Shown: in pieces, positions 16,568-25,326 of the stretch
How the letters are laid out: every line of letters starts with the position of its first letter
How positions within the stretch are numbered: the first letter of the stretch is position 1
Assembly: GCA_023415595.1 (NCBI GenBank)
Contig: JAEZJW010000114.1
Coordinates: 1 to 29,615, forward strand
Source of the DNA: Bacillota bacterium
GTDB taxonomy: Bacteria > Bacillota > Clostridia > Lachnospirales > Lachnospiraceae
Length of the DNA: 29,615 nt
Reading direction: 5' to 3'
The notes under the pieces: model-generated
Databases searched by the model: none
What the model was told of the DNA's origin: nothing
The model's input: only the letters and a program-made list of their open reading frames with translations
Position numbers and translations under genes: made by a program

Positions 16568-16583
16568 AGCTGTCTTGTCAGCT
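16568..16583. promoter_or_regulatory. Candidate NiaR (YrxA) operator
   Basis: AGCTGTCTTGTCAGCT is a palindrome with 5-bp perfect outer arms (AGCTG/CAGCT) and a TCTTGT core. It begins 4 bases past the -10, covering the transcript start. TGTC.TG.CA-like cores are typical of NiaR niacin-repressor sites in Firmicutes; this match is from memory of the motif style, not a scored hit. Confidence 0.45.
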
Positions 16584-16586
16584 GTA

Positions 16587-16615
16587 ATTATATATAATTT
16601 ACAGGTTGTTGTCAA
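16587..16615 (-). promoter_or_regulatory. Consensus sigma-A promoter of the ECF-like gene
   Basis: Read on the minus strand: TTGACA (16610-16615), a 17-base spacer and TATAAT (16587-16592). Both hexamers are perfect. This is the strongest promoter in the window. Confidence 0.85.
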
Positions 16616-16676
16616 TGAACTTAAAGCATAAAATTATATGGAAAATCTACGATTCTTTTGTGGGATTTTACATAGA

Positions 16677-16751
16677 TAAGGATACCCGGAGCTTATTGTC
16701 TCTGCAGTGCTTTCGATTGTGGAAGCAAACAGGGAGCTGAGGGTATCCTTA
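16677..16751 (-). terminator. Long-loop hairpin downstream of the dehydrogenase gene
   Basis: A perfect 11-bp stem, TAAGGATACCC with GGGTATCCTTA, has a 53-base loop. The loop contains a second hairpin (TGCTTTC with GGAAGCA). It lies 50 bases past the stop of the minus-strand dehydrogenase gene. It is probably a terminator, but a structured RNA is possible. Confidence 0.5.
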
Positions 16752-16800
16752 AGTATTTTAGTAAGACTGAATTTTGATTATTGTGCCTAATACGTATTTC

Positions 16801-17910
16801 TTAGGCTTCAAACGGGAACTTCATAGGAATGTCCAGCATATCTCTTACCTTCAGGAATTCCTTCTGTACCTCAACGCCCACAGGAACACCCTTGTCCCCT
16901 CGTTCCAGCCAGACAAGATATTCCTTTTCTCCGGCAGTAAAGATGCGTTCCTCTCCGGGTGCCAGCTTGGAGGCACGAAGGCTTCGCAGGATATCACCAG
17001 TAGTTTTCTTGAAGCTGTCAAGACCCAGAAAGGCTTCCGGATCGATTGCTACAAAGAAATGACCGAGATGATAAGGGGTCTTTTCCCCCTGTTCACTAAT
17101 ACCGTTCAGCATCTTAAGATAGCTTCCAGCCTGCAGAGCAGCGGACAGGATCTCAACTACGGTTGCATAGCCATAGCCCTTGTAGCCGGCCAGCTCTTCC
17201 CCGATTCCTCCTAAAGGAGCCAGTGCCGCGGTACCTGCAGTTAAGTCGGTAAGGATCTGCTTACTGTCAGTCATAGCAGTACCGTCTTCGCCGATTACCA
17301 TACCTTCAGGAGTGGCTTTACCGGTCCTGGCGTAATACTCGATCTTACCTCTTTGCGTGATGCTGGTTGCACAATCAAGGATAAAAGGGAATTCCTCGTC
17401 AGTCGGCATTCCGAAGGTCAGAGGATTGGTCCCTAACATATTTTCAACACCAAAGGTGGGTGCGATCGTAGGTCGGGCATTCGTACCGGTTATACCGATT
17501 AAGCCTTCCTTTATTGCCATCGAAGCATAGTAACCTGCTATCCCATAATGGGTTGAATTACGGGCAGCAACCATTCCCATTCCATACTTTTTAGCCTTAT
17601 CGATTGCCATCTGCATGGATTTATAACCGACTACCATACCCATCCCGTCATGACCGTCCACAACAGCAGTTGTTGCTGTCTCCCTCAGTATCTCAAATTC
17701 GGTAATGGGTTTTTGGATACCGGCAAGAATACGATCCACATAAATTGCTTTAAATCTGTTGCTTCCATGACTTTCAATTCCTCTCCGGTCGCTTTCCATC
17801 AATACGTCCGCGCAGAGAGCTGCTTCCTCTTGCGGAACACCCAATTTAACAAAGGCGGCGGTCATAAAATCCCCAATCAGCTTCCAGGAAAGATAGGGTC
17901 TTGTCTCCAT
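16801..17910 (-). CDS. Malate/L-lactate dehydrogenase family oxidoreductase (Ldh_2)
   Basis: The start is the ATG at 17910 (METRPYLSWK): GGAGG lies 8 bases upstream, while an ATG at 17925 overlaps that ribosome site. The 369-residue product belongs to the NAD(P)-dependent malate/L-lactate/ureidoglycolate/sulfolactate dehydrogenase family, unrelated in fold to classical LDH. Visible family motifs are ESDRRGIESHGSNRF (His48, catalytic region), GHDGMGMVVGYKSM, RNSTHYGIAGYY, NARPTIAPTFG and NPLTFGMP. The reaction is reversible 2-oxoacid to 2-hydroxyacid reduction; the exact substrate cannot be told. It stands alone and ends before the long-loop hairpin. Confidence 0.9.
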   Translation of the reverse strand: METRPYLSWKLIGDFMTAAFVKLGVPQEEAALCADVLMESDRRGIESHGSNRFKAIYVDRILAGIQKPITEFEILRETATTAVVDGHDGMGMVVGYKSMQMAIDKAKKYGMGMVAARNSTHYGIAGYYASMAIKEGLIGITGTNARPTIAPTFGVENMLGTNPLTFGMPTDEEFPFILDCATSITQRGKIEYYARTGKATPEGMVIGEDGTAMTDSKQILTDLTAGTAALAPLGGIGEELAGYKGYGYATVVEILSAALQAGSYLKMLNGISEQGEKTPYHLGHFFVAIDPEAFLGLDSFKKTTGDILRSLRASKLAPGEERIFTAGEKEYLVWLERGDKGVPVGVEVQKEFLKVRDMLDIPMKFPFEA

Positions 17911-18121
17911 ACAATTATCCTCCATTTTGATAATGTGTTTTTACCATTTTAACACAGTTATTCCAAATATGTACACAATAATCTGATAAGGCAGAAAAAT
18001 CATTTGCGGAATGGCAGTTGGTATTATATAATTTAAGAGAAATTTATCCATTTTTGCCGGAAAAGTGGGGAAATGGAGTAAGAGAAGCGTACATAGAATG
18101 AATCAGTGGGAGGATTTCATT

Positions 18122-19912
18122 ATGTTATGTAAAGGTTGCGGTAAAGTGATTTCCGATGACAGCACGTTCTGCCCCTTCTGCGGAAGAAGAGCTGAATCAG
18201 AAGATATCATGGAAGGATACATACTTAAGGAACAGCCGGATAAAGAGAAGCATCCGGTCTTTCAGGTACCTCCAGAGAGTTCGAGAGGACCGGTGAATCC
18301 TGCTGTGACACAGACACCTGTTTCTATGCCAATGAGTCAGGTGCCTCACGATAAACCCGATCCACCGCCGCTTCCGATGAATCAGCCCCAGCCGATGGGC
18401 CAGATGCCGCAGGGGATGCCGGGACAGATGCCGCAGGGGATGCCGGGACAGTAGCCTCCCTATGGGAATCAGACACTGCATGCACCTTATAACCAGATCC
18501 CACAGGGACAGATGTACCAGCCGATGAACCAGATACCTCAGGGGATGCCGGGACAGATGCCAACCTATGGGAACCAGACATCGCAAGCACCCTATAACCA
18601 GATACCGTCGGGGCAGATGCCACATCCGATAAATCAGATGCCGCCGGGACAGATATCGTCATATGGGAACCAGACATCGCAAGCACCCTATAATCAGATG
18701 CCGCATCCGATAAATCAGATACCACAGGGACAGTGGGGTCCGGGACAGGCACAGCAGGGGATGCCGGGGCAATGGGGACCCGCAGGTCCTGGTACATATC
18801 CGCAGAGCTACCCGGAGTTACCCGGGAACAAAAGGAAGAAAGTTCTGATACTTAGTATTGTCGTATCCTTGATCGCTGTTCTGGCAATCATAACGGCTAT
18901 TACCTTTCCGAAGCTAAAGGAAGTGTTTGGCAATGCTTCAGATAAGGAATCCGAGGAAAGTGACGAGAGGGATAACGATAAGAAGGATGAGGATAAGGAA
19001 AGGCTATTAGAGGAGGAAGACGAGAAACCTTTCGTAATGGCGGATCCGACACCAACTACTGCTCCTGCCAATCCGGTCATCGAATCTGATTTCTTTCCGG
19101 TCTATTCCTATTCCGAATTACCGGATGTTCTAAGCCTGGATTCGGATGAACGTTTCATCCTGAATGACTCCCTGATAGACAGTGGAATTGCAACTTATCA
19201 ATTTTTTATCGTCGGGACGTTTCATACGGAGAACGACTTCATAGATGCTTTGGATAATTACAGCTACATGCTGCAGCAGACCAATGGTTTTATTTATGAG
19301 CAGCAATTCAGCGAGGAAGAGTATGCTAATTCCGGTGACCCCATCCTTTATCTGACCAGAGGGGACGATTGGCTATCCATTGTTCCGAGCTATGATGAGA
19401 ATGCTGCTTATGTCCATATTTATAATATGGCCAATCTTTCCGAAACTGGGGAAGATATAGATTATGGCTCATATTTTTATGACACCTATCTCGATGGAAG
19501 GAATGAAACAGAGTTTACCAGCGACTCCTATGTTACAGCCGAAAACGGTGATCTGTTCTATCTGAACGATGTATATAGTGAGGATCTGGGGGATGGGACC
19601 AAGAAAATCGAGGTTAGTTTGGATTTGGCCGGATATTACACCGGTCTCTATCTGAATGATTATGATTTTGTGATACTGTCCAAGGATTTGAATGGGAATA
19701 TCATAACAGATGCCAGCCCGATTGTGACTGTCCGGGATCCCTACGGTAATGAGTTGTCGATGCCGCTTGCCCTGAATGCAGATTCCTATGAAAGCTACTC
19801 CCTGATCTTTTATATACCTGAGGCCGCGGAGTATATTACCCTCTATGCAACCAACACTAACTACGGAGTACCTGCAGGAACCTTGTATTACACGGAATAC
19901 AGCATAAATTAA
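18122..19912 (+). pseudogene. Zinc-ribbon, repeat-rich membrane protein interrupted by in-frame TAG
   Basis: The frame runs from the ATG at 18122 (GGGAGG 8 bases before; MLCKGCGKVI) to 19912, 596 codons, with one TAG at 18452-18454 (codon 111). Parts in order: zinc ribbon (CKGC ... CPFC), Pro/Gln/Met/Gly-rich repeats (about 65-235) including three imperfect copies around YGNQTSQAPYNQ, a membrane helix (about 241-262, VLILSIVVSLIAVLAIITAI), an acidic Asp/Glu/Lys linker, and an outer domain of about 270 residues rich in Tyr/Asp. No known function. The frame is unbroken on both sides of the TAG, so this is one gene. A CAG to TAG change (Gln to stop) is the simplest cause. Architecture matches the gene at 1-1736. 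A sequencing error is possible. Confidence 0.7.
18401..18448 (+). repeat. 24-bp tandem repeat, two perfect copies
   Basis: The unit begins CAGATGCCGCAGGGG and ends ATGCCGGGA. It encodes QMPQGMPG twice and is directly followed by the CAG-TAG of the interrupting stop. Slippage in this array is a plausible source of variation. Confidence 0.85.
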
Positions 19913-19940
19913 TAAGTTCTTCCGGAGAAGATTATAGAAT

Positions 19941-20004
19941 AAGCCCTGAGTAAACAACAAATAAGCGGTGAGAGCCGACAGTATTTATTGTTTACGCAGG
20001 GCTT
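19941..20004. terminator. Long hairpin between convergent genes
   Basis: Arms 19941-19963 and 19982-20004 pair over 23 positions with 2 mismatches (AAGCCCTG with CAGGGCTT at the base, GTAAACAA with TTGTTTAC next). The inner loop can pair CGG with CCG. It is followed by TATA on the right and serves the repeat-protein gene and the opposite MFS gene. Confidence 0.75.
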
Positions 20005-20059
20005 TATACATTTTGCTAACCGATCATAATCAGTTCTTTTTGGCTATTGTACTTATTCT

Positions 20060-21433
20060 TTAAGCCCTTACCCTTCCGTCCGTATGGTTAGTATCAACCT
20101 TCTCTGTCTCTATGCATCTGCGGATATAGAGTGTACCGGCTGCTAAAATCAGGAAACCGATCAGATTCAGAACCTGCTGAGCATAAATATGTCTTCCGAA
20201 CAGAGCCAGGGGGTGGCTCTGCAAGTAGCTTAATAGGCTGCCGCCCAGTATGGATACCAGGAAGCCTAAGATTCCGCAAAGGGAGGAGGTGATGGTAAGC
20301 CAGATCATCCTCTTTTCACTTTGATAAAAATCCAATTGAATTCCGAACAGTCCAATACCAAGGAAGGCCCAGGCGGTAGATGCAAGGAATGCACTTAAAA
20401 TCTGCATCGGATAAGCATTGCCGGGAACAGTAAGAGCAGTAGACAGGAAGGTCAGCCCAAGAGCGAACAAGGAGTAGCGAAGGAGCTTAGCCATACCGTA
20501 TTTATCTGCCAGACGTCCCAGCTTCGGGGCGATATAGATCCTGTAAAGGTTGGCAATGAAGCCTACCAGCATCATAAAAGTATAGGGCAGGGACAGTTCA
20601 TTGATCTGATAACTGGCTGTAAACGGGATGCAGATATAGAAGCCGAAAGTAAAAATACATTGAACCAGAAAGGCCTTACGGAATTTGCGGTTGCTAAAGG
20701 CCCCCTTCAGCTCGGCAAGAATACCGGGATCCTCGGACTCGGCAGACTGCACGGTGATTTTGGCCTTCCTCGCTAACCGGCCATGCATCTCCTTCCCATC
20801 CCCATTCATATACGAGGTTTTCGGTTCTTTCATCTTGGAGAGGGAGATCACATTAATTAAGGATAACAGGAAGATCAGGATACCGATGATCAGAAAGCCG
20901 GTTAGTATGTTTCTTCCTTTAAAATAATCCAGAATCATTCCCCCTGCCAGCATCGTACTGGAAACAACGAATACGGCGATCGAGTCCTTGATGGAGAAGT
21001 ATTTTCCCCTCAAGCGGCTTGGAACAAGGCTGGCGATCCAGTCCTGGGAAGGCGGGTTACCGATCTGTACAAAGATCTGACCGGTTACATACAGGAGGAC
21101 AATGACGGCGGAACTCACGGTTTTGCCCAGGGAAAGTAAAGGAATCAGATAAATCACCGAAAATAGCAACCTCATGGCAGAGGTCGCCGTAACAAGAAGC
21201 TTATACTTCTTGAGCTTTTTCATATAACTGATCAGGAATAGCTGGGATAGTGCCGCGAAGCTGACCAGGGAGGTGATAATTCCGATATTGGCATCAGAAA
21301 TTCCGCTGTAGGACATAATCGTAGCCAAAAAAGTACCGCCGGACAGCTGAATGATGGTTTGTGCACAACTGTCTGCGGTAGTATAATAGACACGGCTCTT
21401 CTTCAAATCCTCCTTAGATTCCGGAAGTGCCAT
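20060..21433 (-). CDS. MFS transporter
   Basis: The product from the ATG at 21433 is 457 residues (MALPESKEDLKKSRVYYTT) with about 11-12 membrane helices. An MFS motif-A-like stretch, GRLADKYGMAKLLR, lies after mid-protein, and there is a hydrophilic central loop with KMKEPKTSYMNG. The longer open frame to 21550 is rejected because its ATG overlaps the -10 of a promoter (complement 21549-21577). AGAAGGAT lies 8 bases before 21433. An ATG at 21496 (MQTNITYIHR) is a second possibility. The substrate is unknown; distant relatives are drug or sugar exporters. It is downstream of the GNAT gene on the same strand. Confidence 0.85.
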   Translation of the reverse strand: MALPESKEDLKKSRVYYTTADSCAQTIIQLSGGTFLATIMSYSGISDANIGIITSLVSFAALSQLFLISYMKKLKKYKLLVTATSAMRLLFSVIYLIPLLSLGKTVSSAVIVLLYVTGQIFVQIGNPPSQDWIASLVPSRLRGKYFSIKDSIAVFVVSSTMLAGGMILDYFKGRNILTGFLIIGILIFLLSLINVISLSKMKEPKTSYMNGDGKEMHGRLARKAKITVQSAESEDPGILAELKGAFSNRKFRKAFLVQCIFTFGFYICIPFTASYQINELSLPYTFMMLVGFIANLYRIYIAPKLGRLADKYGMAKLLRYSLFALGLTFLSTALTVPGNAYPMQILSAFLASTAWAFLGIGLFGIQLDFYQSEKRMIWLTITSSLCGILGFLVSILGGSLLSYLQSHPLALFGRHIYAQQVLNLIGFLILAAGTLYIRRCIETEKVDTNHTDGRVRA

Positions 21434-21548
21434 AAAATAAATCCTTCTCATCTGTCCAACCAGATATCGATGGATGTATGTAATGTTGGTTTGCATTTTG
21501 AGGTGATTCCTCCGTAGGTAAATAAATGGGGTCAATGAATACTCAAAC

Positions 21549-21577
21549 ATTATAATGGATAATGGTATCCTTCACAA
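21549..21577 (-). promoter_or_regulatory. Promoter of the MFS gene
   Basis: On the minus strand: TTGTGA (21572-21577), a 17-base spacer and TATAAT (21549-21554). It sits between the GNAT stop and the MFS start and rules out the ATG at 21550 as start. Confidence 0.6.
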
Positions 21578-21597
21578 TGGATTTAATTATACAGTTT

Positions 21598-22113
21598 TTA
21601 TTCTATTTTCTCCCACCGGGAAGCAAGCGCATTCAATGCATCGTTATGTACACGGTAAGTCGTCCAGCAGTCCATCGGGACAGCGCCCAGCTTCTTATAA
21701 AACCGGATGGAGGGCTCATTCCAATCCAGGCAGTTCCATTCCAGCCTGCCGCAGCTGCGATCCTTCGTAAGCTTTGCCAGGAATGCCAACAGAATGGTTC
21801 CGATCCCCAGACCCCTATATTCCGGCTTCACAAACAGATCCTCAAGAAAGATCCCCGGTCTCCCGAGAAACGTAGAGAAATTATGGAAGAAGAGGGCGAA
21901 AGCTACTGGTATATTCTTATACTCACCGATGATTACCTCACACTGCTGCTGATCGAATATGGTCTTCTCAAGAATTTCAGCGGTGGCTACCACTTCCTCG
22001 GACATATTCTCATATTCTGCCAGCTCCTTAATAAATGTTAGGATCAGTGCGGCATCCTTCCTCTCGGCAAATCTGATCTTGAAATCCTTAATTTCGGTGT
22101 CATAAATAGTCAT
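21598..22113 (-). CDS. GNAT N-acetyltransferase, SSAT-like
   Basis: This 171-residue protein is a single GNAT domain. The acetyl-CoA loop is VKPEYRGLGIGTILL (Arg100 to Gly105); the flanking motifs FLGRPGIFLEDLFV, CGRLEW and LDWNEPSIRFYKKLGA are those of the spermidine/spermine acetyltransferase-like group. It probably acetylates an amine (polyamine or amino-acid-like) using acetyl-CoA in the cytoplasm. AGGAGG lies 7 bases before the ATG. A possible -10 (TATAAT on the minus strand, 22193-22198) lies upstream. The exact substrate is not determinable. Confidence 0.9.
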   Translation of the reverse strand: MTIYDTEIKDFKIRFAERKDAALILTFIKELAEYENMSEEVVATAEILEKTIFDQQQCEVIIGEYKNIPVAFALFFHNFSTFLGRPGIFLEDLFVKPEYRGLGIGTILLAFLAKLTKDRSCGRLEWNCLDWNEPSIRFYKKLGAVPMDCWTTYRVHNDALNALASRWEKIE

Positions 22114-22374
22114 ATGCGTTCCTCCTGAGTTATTGTATTAAGATGGAGATATTGCTTTACCTAGGCATATATTCCTGGCTGTTATGATGGCTATTATACC
22201 GCCTGAGGAGAAAGATGTATATAACCATAATCCACAATATTACAGGGAACAGCCACTTGTCTGATATGCAGAATAATCATATAATAAAGCATACGAACCT
22301 TCATCTGCACGAACATAGCTGACTTCGTGCAAAGTAACCATCTGATAAGCCATCCATAAGAAAGGGATACCTAT

Positions 22375-23235
22375 ATGATACTTAACGTAGAGCATCTGAA
22401 TATCCGCCAGATTGCGGAATCGGGACAATGCTTCCGGATGAATCCCATCGGAGATGGGAAATATTCCCTGATTGCATTTGGACGGTATCTGGAAATCAGC
22501 CAGCCAAAGGATGATACCATTGAACTGGGCTGTACGGAAGCAGATTATCGGACAATCTGGAAGGATTATTTCCATCTGGAATATGATTACAGTAGCATCG
22601 TTCACAGTCTTCGGAATTGCAATGATGAATTCCTTAGAAAAGCAGTCCAATATGGCAGCGGAATCAGGATCCTCAGGCAGGAGCCCTTCGAGATGCTGAT
22701 CAGCTTTATCATATCCCAGAACAAGAATATTCCTTCCATTAAGACCTGTATTGAACGGATCTCTGAGAAATATGGGGATTGCTGCACCGATCAGGCTACT
22801 GGTGTGGTCTATCATGCATTTCCGACTCCGGAACAGCTGGCGGAGGCGAAACAGGAGGATTTAAGACAGCTGAAGCTGGGATACCGGGACACCTATATCT
22901 TAAGTGCTGCCAGGGCAGTGGCGGAAGGGATGGTCAGGCTGGAGGAGCTTAAATCAGCCGGACATGATGAGGCGGTGAAAACCTTACGTAGTATTCATGG
23001 AGTTGGTGAAAAGGTAGCTAACTGTGTCTCCTTATACGGGCTTCATCATATCGATGCCTTTCCTGTGGATGTCTGGATCCGCAGAATATTATCCGAGGTA
23101 TATGGGAACTGCTTTGATGCAGCTCCTTACAGCGGTTACGCTGGGATCCTTCAGCAGTATATGTTTTATTATATCAGGAGCCAAGGTTATAAACCTAATC
23201 ATAAGGAGGAACCACTGTCAAAGATTGTCACATAA
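22375..23235 (+). CDS. OGG1-type 8-oxoguanine DNA glycosylase/AP lyase
   Basis: This 286-residue protein has an N-terminal OGG-type beta domain (about 1-85) and a HhH-GPD domain (about 105-260). The helix-hairpin-helix reads IHGVGEKVANC, with catalytic Lys213, and the conserved aspartate is Asp232 in AFPVDVWIRR. Both match human OGG1 Lys249/Asp268. It removes 8-oxoguanine from DNA and can cut the strand by beta-elimination. No 4Fe-4S Cys cluster is present at the C-terminus, as expected. AAAGGG precedes the ATG by several bases. It stands alone; an AT-rich hairpin (23241-23265) follows the stop. Confidence 0.93.
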   Translation: MILNVEHLNIRQIAESGQCFRMNPIGDGKYSLIAFGRYLEISQPKDDTIELGCTEADYRTIWKDYFHLEYDYSSIVHSLRNCNDEFLRKAVQYGSGIRILRQEPFEMLISFIISQNKNIPSIKTCIERISEKYGDCCTDQATGVVYHAFPTPEQLAEAKQEDLRQLKLGYRDTYILSAARAVAEGMVRLEELKSAGHDEAVKTLRSIHGVGEKVANCVSLYGLHHIDAFPVDVWIRRILSEVYGNCFDAAPYSGYAGILQQYMFYYIRSQGYKPNHKEEPLSKIVT

Positions 23236-23240
23236 TAAAA

Positions 23241-23265
23241 GTAATTTTTAAATTTCAAAAATTAC
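23241..23265 (+). terminator. AT-rich hairpin after the glycosylase gene
   Basis: GTAATTTTT pairs with AAAAATTAC around a 7-base loop, 5 bases past the stop. Being AT-rich, it is a weak terminator candidate. A second perfect 7-bp hairpin, GAGAATT-CAA-AATTCTC, sits at 23368-23384 in the same gap. Confidence 0.4.
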
Positions 23266-23489
23266 CAGCCTATCCGAATGGAATAGACTTCTTGATATTC
23301 CATTAAGCTTGCGAAACGTATTCTGCTATAAAGTATATATGAAAGCAGCATCGGAGAAAATAATGCTGAGAATTCAAAATTCTCTTACTATTAGCAGGAC
23401 TGCATAACAGGTAAATGGAGGCTGTGTAGGATAATGCATCCTCACAATATCATTTAGATGTCATTTAATCGGCATCATAGGAGGTTTGT

Positions 23490-23864
23490 ATGAATAACGG
23501 AGACAGCAGGGATAACAGGAGTTTAGAAAATGAACGCCGGGTTGAGCATCTCTGTAATCTGGTAGAGAAGAAGACCAGAACAGAACGCCATCTCGAAGAG
23601 CATTCCGATATTTCATCTTCCCCAACGAATATTGAGCATGCAAAGGAATTGCAAAGGGAGCGCGAGCAGGAGATTGATAACCTGAAGGATATTCTGGCCC
23701 ATGGCGAAAATGCTAAGAACAGGCAGTATGAGAATACCCAGAAGAGATTTTTGTATGCGGAAGGGTATCTGAACCATAATGCCGGCCATATGGACGATCA
23801 ATCCTATAAAAATGCAAAGGAAAGACAGGAACATCGGAAGGATCAGCTGGATAACATGAGATAA
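23490..23864 (+). CDS. Small hydrophilic coiled-coil protein of unknown function
   Basis: This 124-residue protein is rich in Glu, Asp, Lys, Arg, Asn and His, with no membrane segment and a single Cys. Long heptad-like runs (about 13-38, 48-75 and 100-124) suggest coiled-coil or extended helix. The two halves each have a run ending in KELQREREQEIDNLKD or NAKERQEHRKDQLDN, possibly an old duplication. ATAGGAGG lies 7 bases before the ATG, a good ribosome site, so it is likely a real gene. No family was recognised. Hydrophilic small proteins of this kind occur in sporulating clostridia, but no role is assigned. A hairpin terminator follows. Confidence 0.7.
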   Translation: MNNGDSRDNRSLENERRVEHLCNLVEKKTRTERHLEEHSDISSSPTNIEHAKELQREREQEIDNLKDILAHGENAKNRQYENTQKRFLYAEGYLNHNAGHMDDQSYKNAKERQEHRKDQLDNMR

Positions 23865-23901
23865 CCCATGACCTGAAGTGTGGAAGGATTGCAGCACGAG
23901 A

Positions 23902-23946
23902 TAACCGGAGCAGTATCATGATAGAGAGATACTGTCCCGGTTACTT
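23902..23946 (+). terminator. Terminator between the small protein and aspRS genes
   Basis: TAACCGG and GCAGTATC pair with GATACTG and CCGGTTA (small internal bulge), ending in CTTT. It lies between convergent genes and may work in both directions. Confidence 0.7.
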
Positions 23947-24000
23947 TAATATAAGATTCCTGCCAGGCTGGCATTCATTAATTTATACTTCCAAATAGCC

Positions 24001-25326
24001 CTATGGAGTCAGGCGTTTGATATCTCTCGGAAACAGGGTAGAATACCGGACATTACTCTGATCAAGAAGTTTACTGGTAAAGCGTTCCAGACCAAGTCCT
24101 AAGCCTCCGTGCGGCGGTATTCCGTATTTATGGAGCATCAGATAACTTTCAAAGGCTTCCGGATTCATCCCCCTGGCAATGAGCTTCTCTACCTGCTTCC
24201 CATAATCATGGATTCTCTGTCCTCCGGTAGTGATCTCCAGACCACGGAACAGCAGGTCAAAGCTTAGGGTAACCTCCGGGTTCTCTGGATCCTCCAGGGC
24301 ATAGAAGGGACGTTTCTTCGTCGGATAATGAGTTACAAATACAAATTCACTTCCGGTTCTCTTCTTCATGATTTCATATAGAAGCTTCTCTTCCTCCGGT
24401 TCAAAGTCCAGTAGATCGGTAATCTCTCTTTTGTATTCCGCAGAAATCATTCTCTTGGCTTCCTGGAAACTGATGGCCGGAATTTCTTTTGCATTAGGCA
24501 GGGTAACCTTACATAGCTCTAGCTCATAAGCATAGGCTTCCTTCAGATAATCGAGCGTATACGTAAGCATTCCGCTCTCCAGCTCCATCAGCTCTGAAAA
24601 ATCATTGAGATAGCCCAGCTCCAGATCCACACTGGTGTATTCGTTCAGATGTCTGGAGGTGTCATGCTTCTCCGCACGGAAGACGGGGGCAATCTCGTAT
24701 ACCCTTTCATATACACCCACCATCATCTGCTTATAGAATTGTGGGCTCTGAGCCAGATAAGCCTCCTTTCCGAAGTAATCCAGGCGGAAGATATTTGCCC
24801 CTCCTTCTGCTCCGGAGAAAACTATTTTCGGGGAGTGGATCTCAGTAAATCTGTGATCAGACAAAAAGGAACGGAAGCCCTTGCAGATTCCCTCCTGGAG
24901 CCGAAAGACAGCTCTCTCCTTCTCGTTACGAAGTGTCAGGGGACGGTAATCCAGAAGGGTCTCGAGGGAGGCGTCCACTATTTTATTATTAATTACTACA
25001 GGCAGCTCTTCCTCCGGGCAGGAGAGTACCTCTGCCTGCTTCAGCAGGATTTCAAAGCCTGACCTTGACCGTTCCTCCGTAACCACCTCTCCGGTTATGA
25101 TAACACAAGCCTCCTCCTTCAGGGCTGTAATCGGAAACTGTGCGACAGCTTCATTATAGATACACTGCAGTAATCCTCTTCTCATACGGAGAATTACAAA
25201 GGCAAAGCCGCTCATCTGCCTGATTTTATAGACGGAACCCTGAAGCTTTACGGTTTCACCGATCCTCCCCGACAGCTCTTCGGGTTCACAGGTGTTTGAA
25301 TAAATATTGCCATGAATTGTTCTCAT
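24001..25326 (-). CDS. aspS: Archaeal-type aspartyl-tRNA synthetase (AspRS2, probably non-discriminating)
   Basis: At 441 residues it lacks the extra GAD domain of the bacterial enzyme (about 590 residues). It has an N-terminal OB-fold anticodon domain (about 20-105) and a class II catalytic core. Motif 2 is APVFRAEKHDTSRHLNE (about 213-229) and motif 3 is GLGLGLERF (408-416). Such archaeal/eukaryal-type AspRS in clostridia is thought to charge tRNA-Asp and tRNA-Asn with aspartate, the latter then being amidated by GatCAB; this is family knowledge, not shown here. AAAGGAGA lies upstream of the ATG. No T-box signature (AGGGTGGNACCGCG) was seen upstream. It is a single gene, and a bacterial-type aspS may exist elsewhere. 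Confidence 0.88.
   Translation of the reverse strand: MRTIHGNIYSNTCEPEELSGRIGETVKLQGSVYKIRQMSGFAFVILRMRRGLLQCIYNEAVAQFPITALKEEACVIITGEVVTEERSRSGFEILLKQAEVLSCPEEELPVVINNKIVDASLETLLDYRPLTLRNEKERAVFRLQEGICKGFRSFLSDHRFTEIHSPKIVFSGAEGGANIFRLDYFGKEAYLAQSPQFYKQMMVGVYERVYEIAPVFRAEKHDTSRHLNEYTSVDLELGYLNDFSELMELESGMLTYTLDYLKEAYAYELELCKVTLPNAKEIPAISFQEAKRMISAEYKREITDLLDFEPEEEKLLYEIMKKRTGSEFVFVTHYPTKKRPFYALEDPENPEVTLSFDLLFRGLEITTGGQRIHDYGKQVEKLIARGMNPEAFESYLMLHKYGIPPHGGLGLGLERFTSKLLDQSNVRYSTLFPRDIKRLTP

Noticed and set aside
18401..18454. CRISPR-like repeats
   Set aside because: The 24-bp copies are directly adjacent with no spacers and are in a coding frame.
18452..18454. TAG decoded as pyrrolysine
   Set aside because: No methylamine methyltransferase context or PylSTBCD genes in the window; the protein is a repeat-rich surface protein.
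18197..18797. Long minus-strand open frames across the repeat region
   Set aside because: They are antisense to a GC-rich, low-complexity repeat. The translations are repetitive (RHPLRHLSRH, PASPAVP) and no ribosome site is seen.
21433..21550. Longer N-terminus of the MFS protein
   Set aside because: The ATG at 21550 overlaps the promoter -10, and the added residues are not membrane-protein-like.
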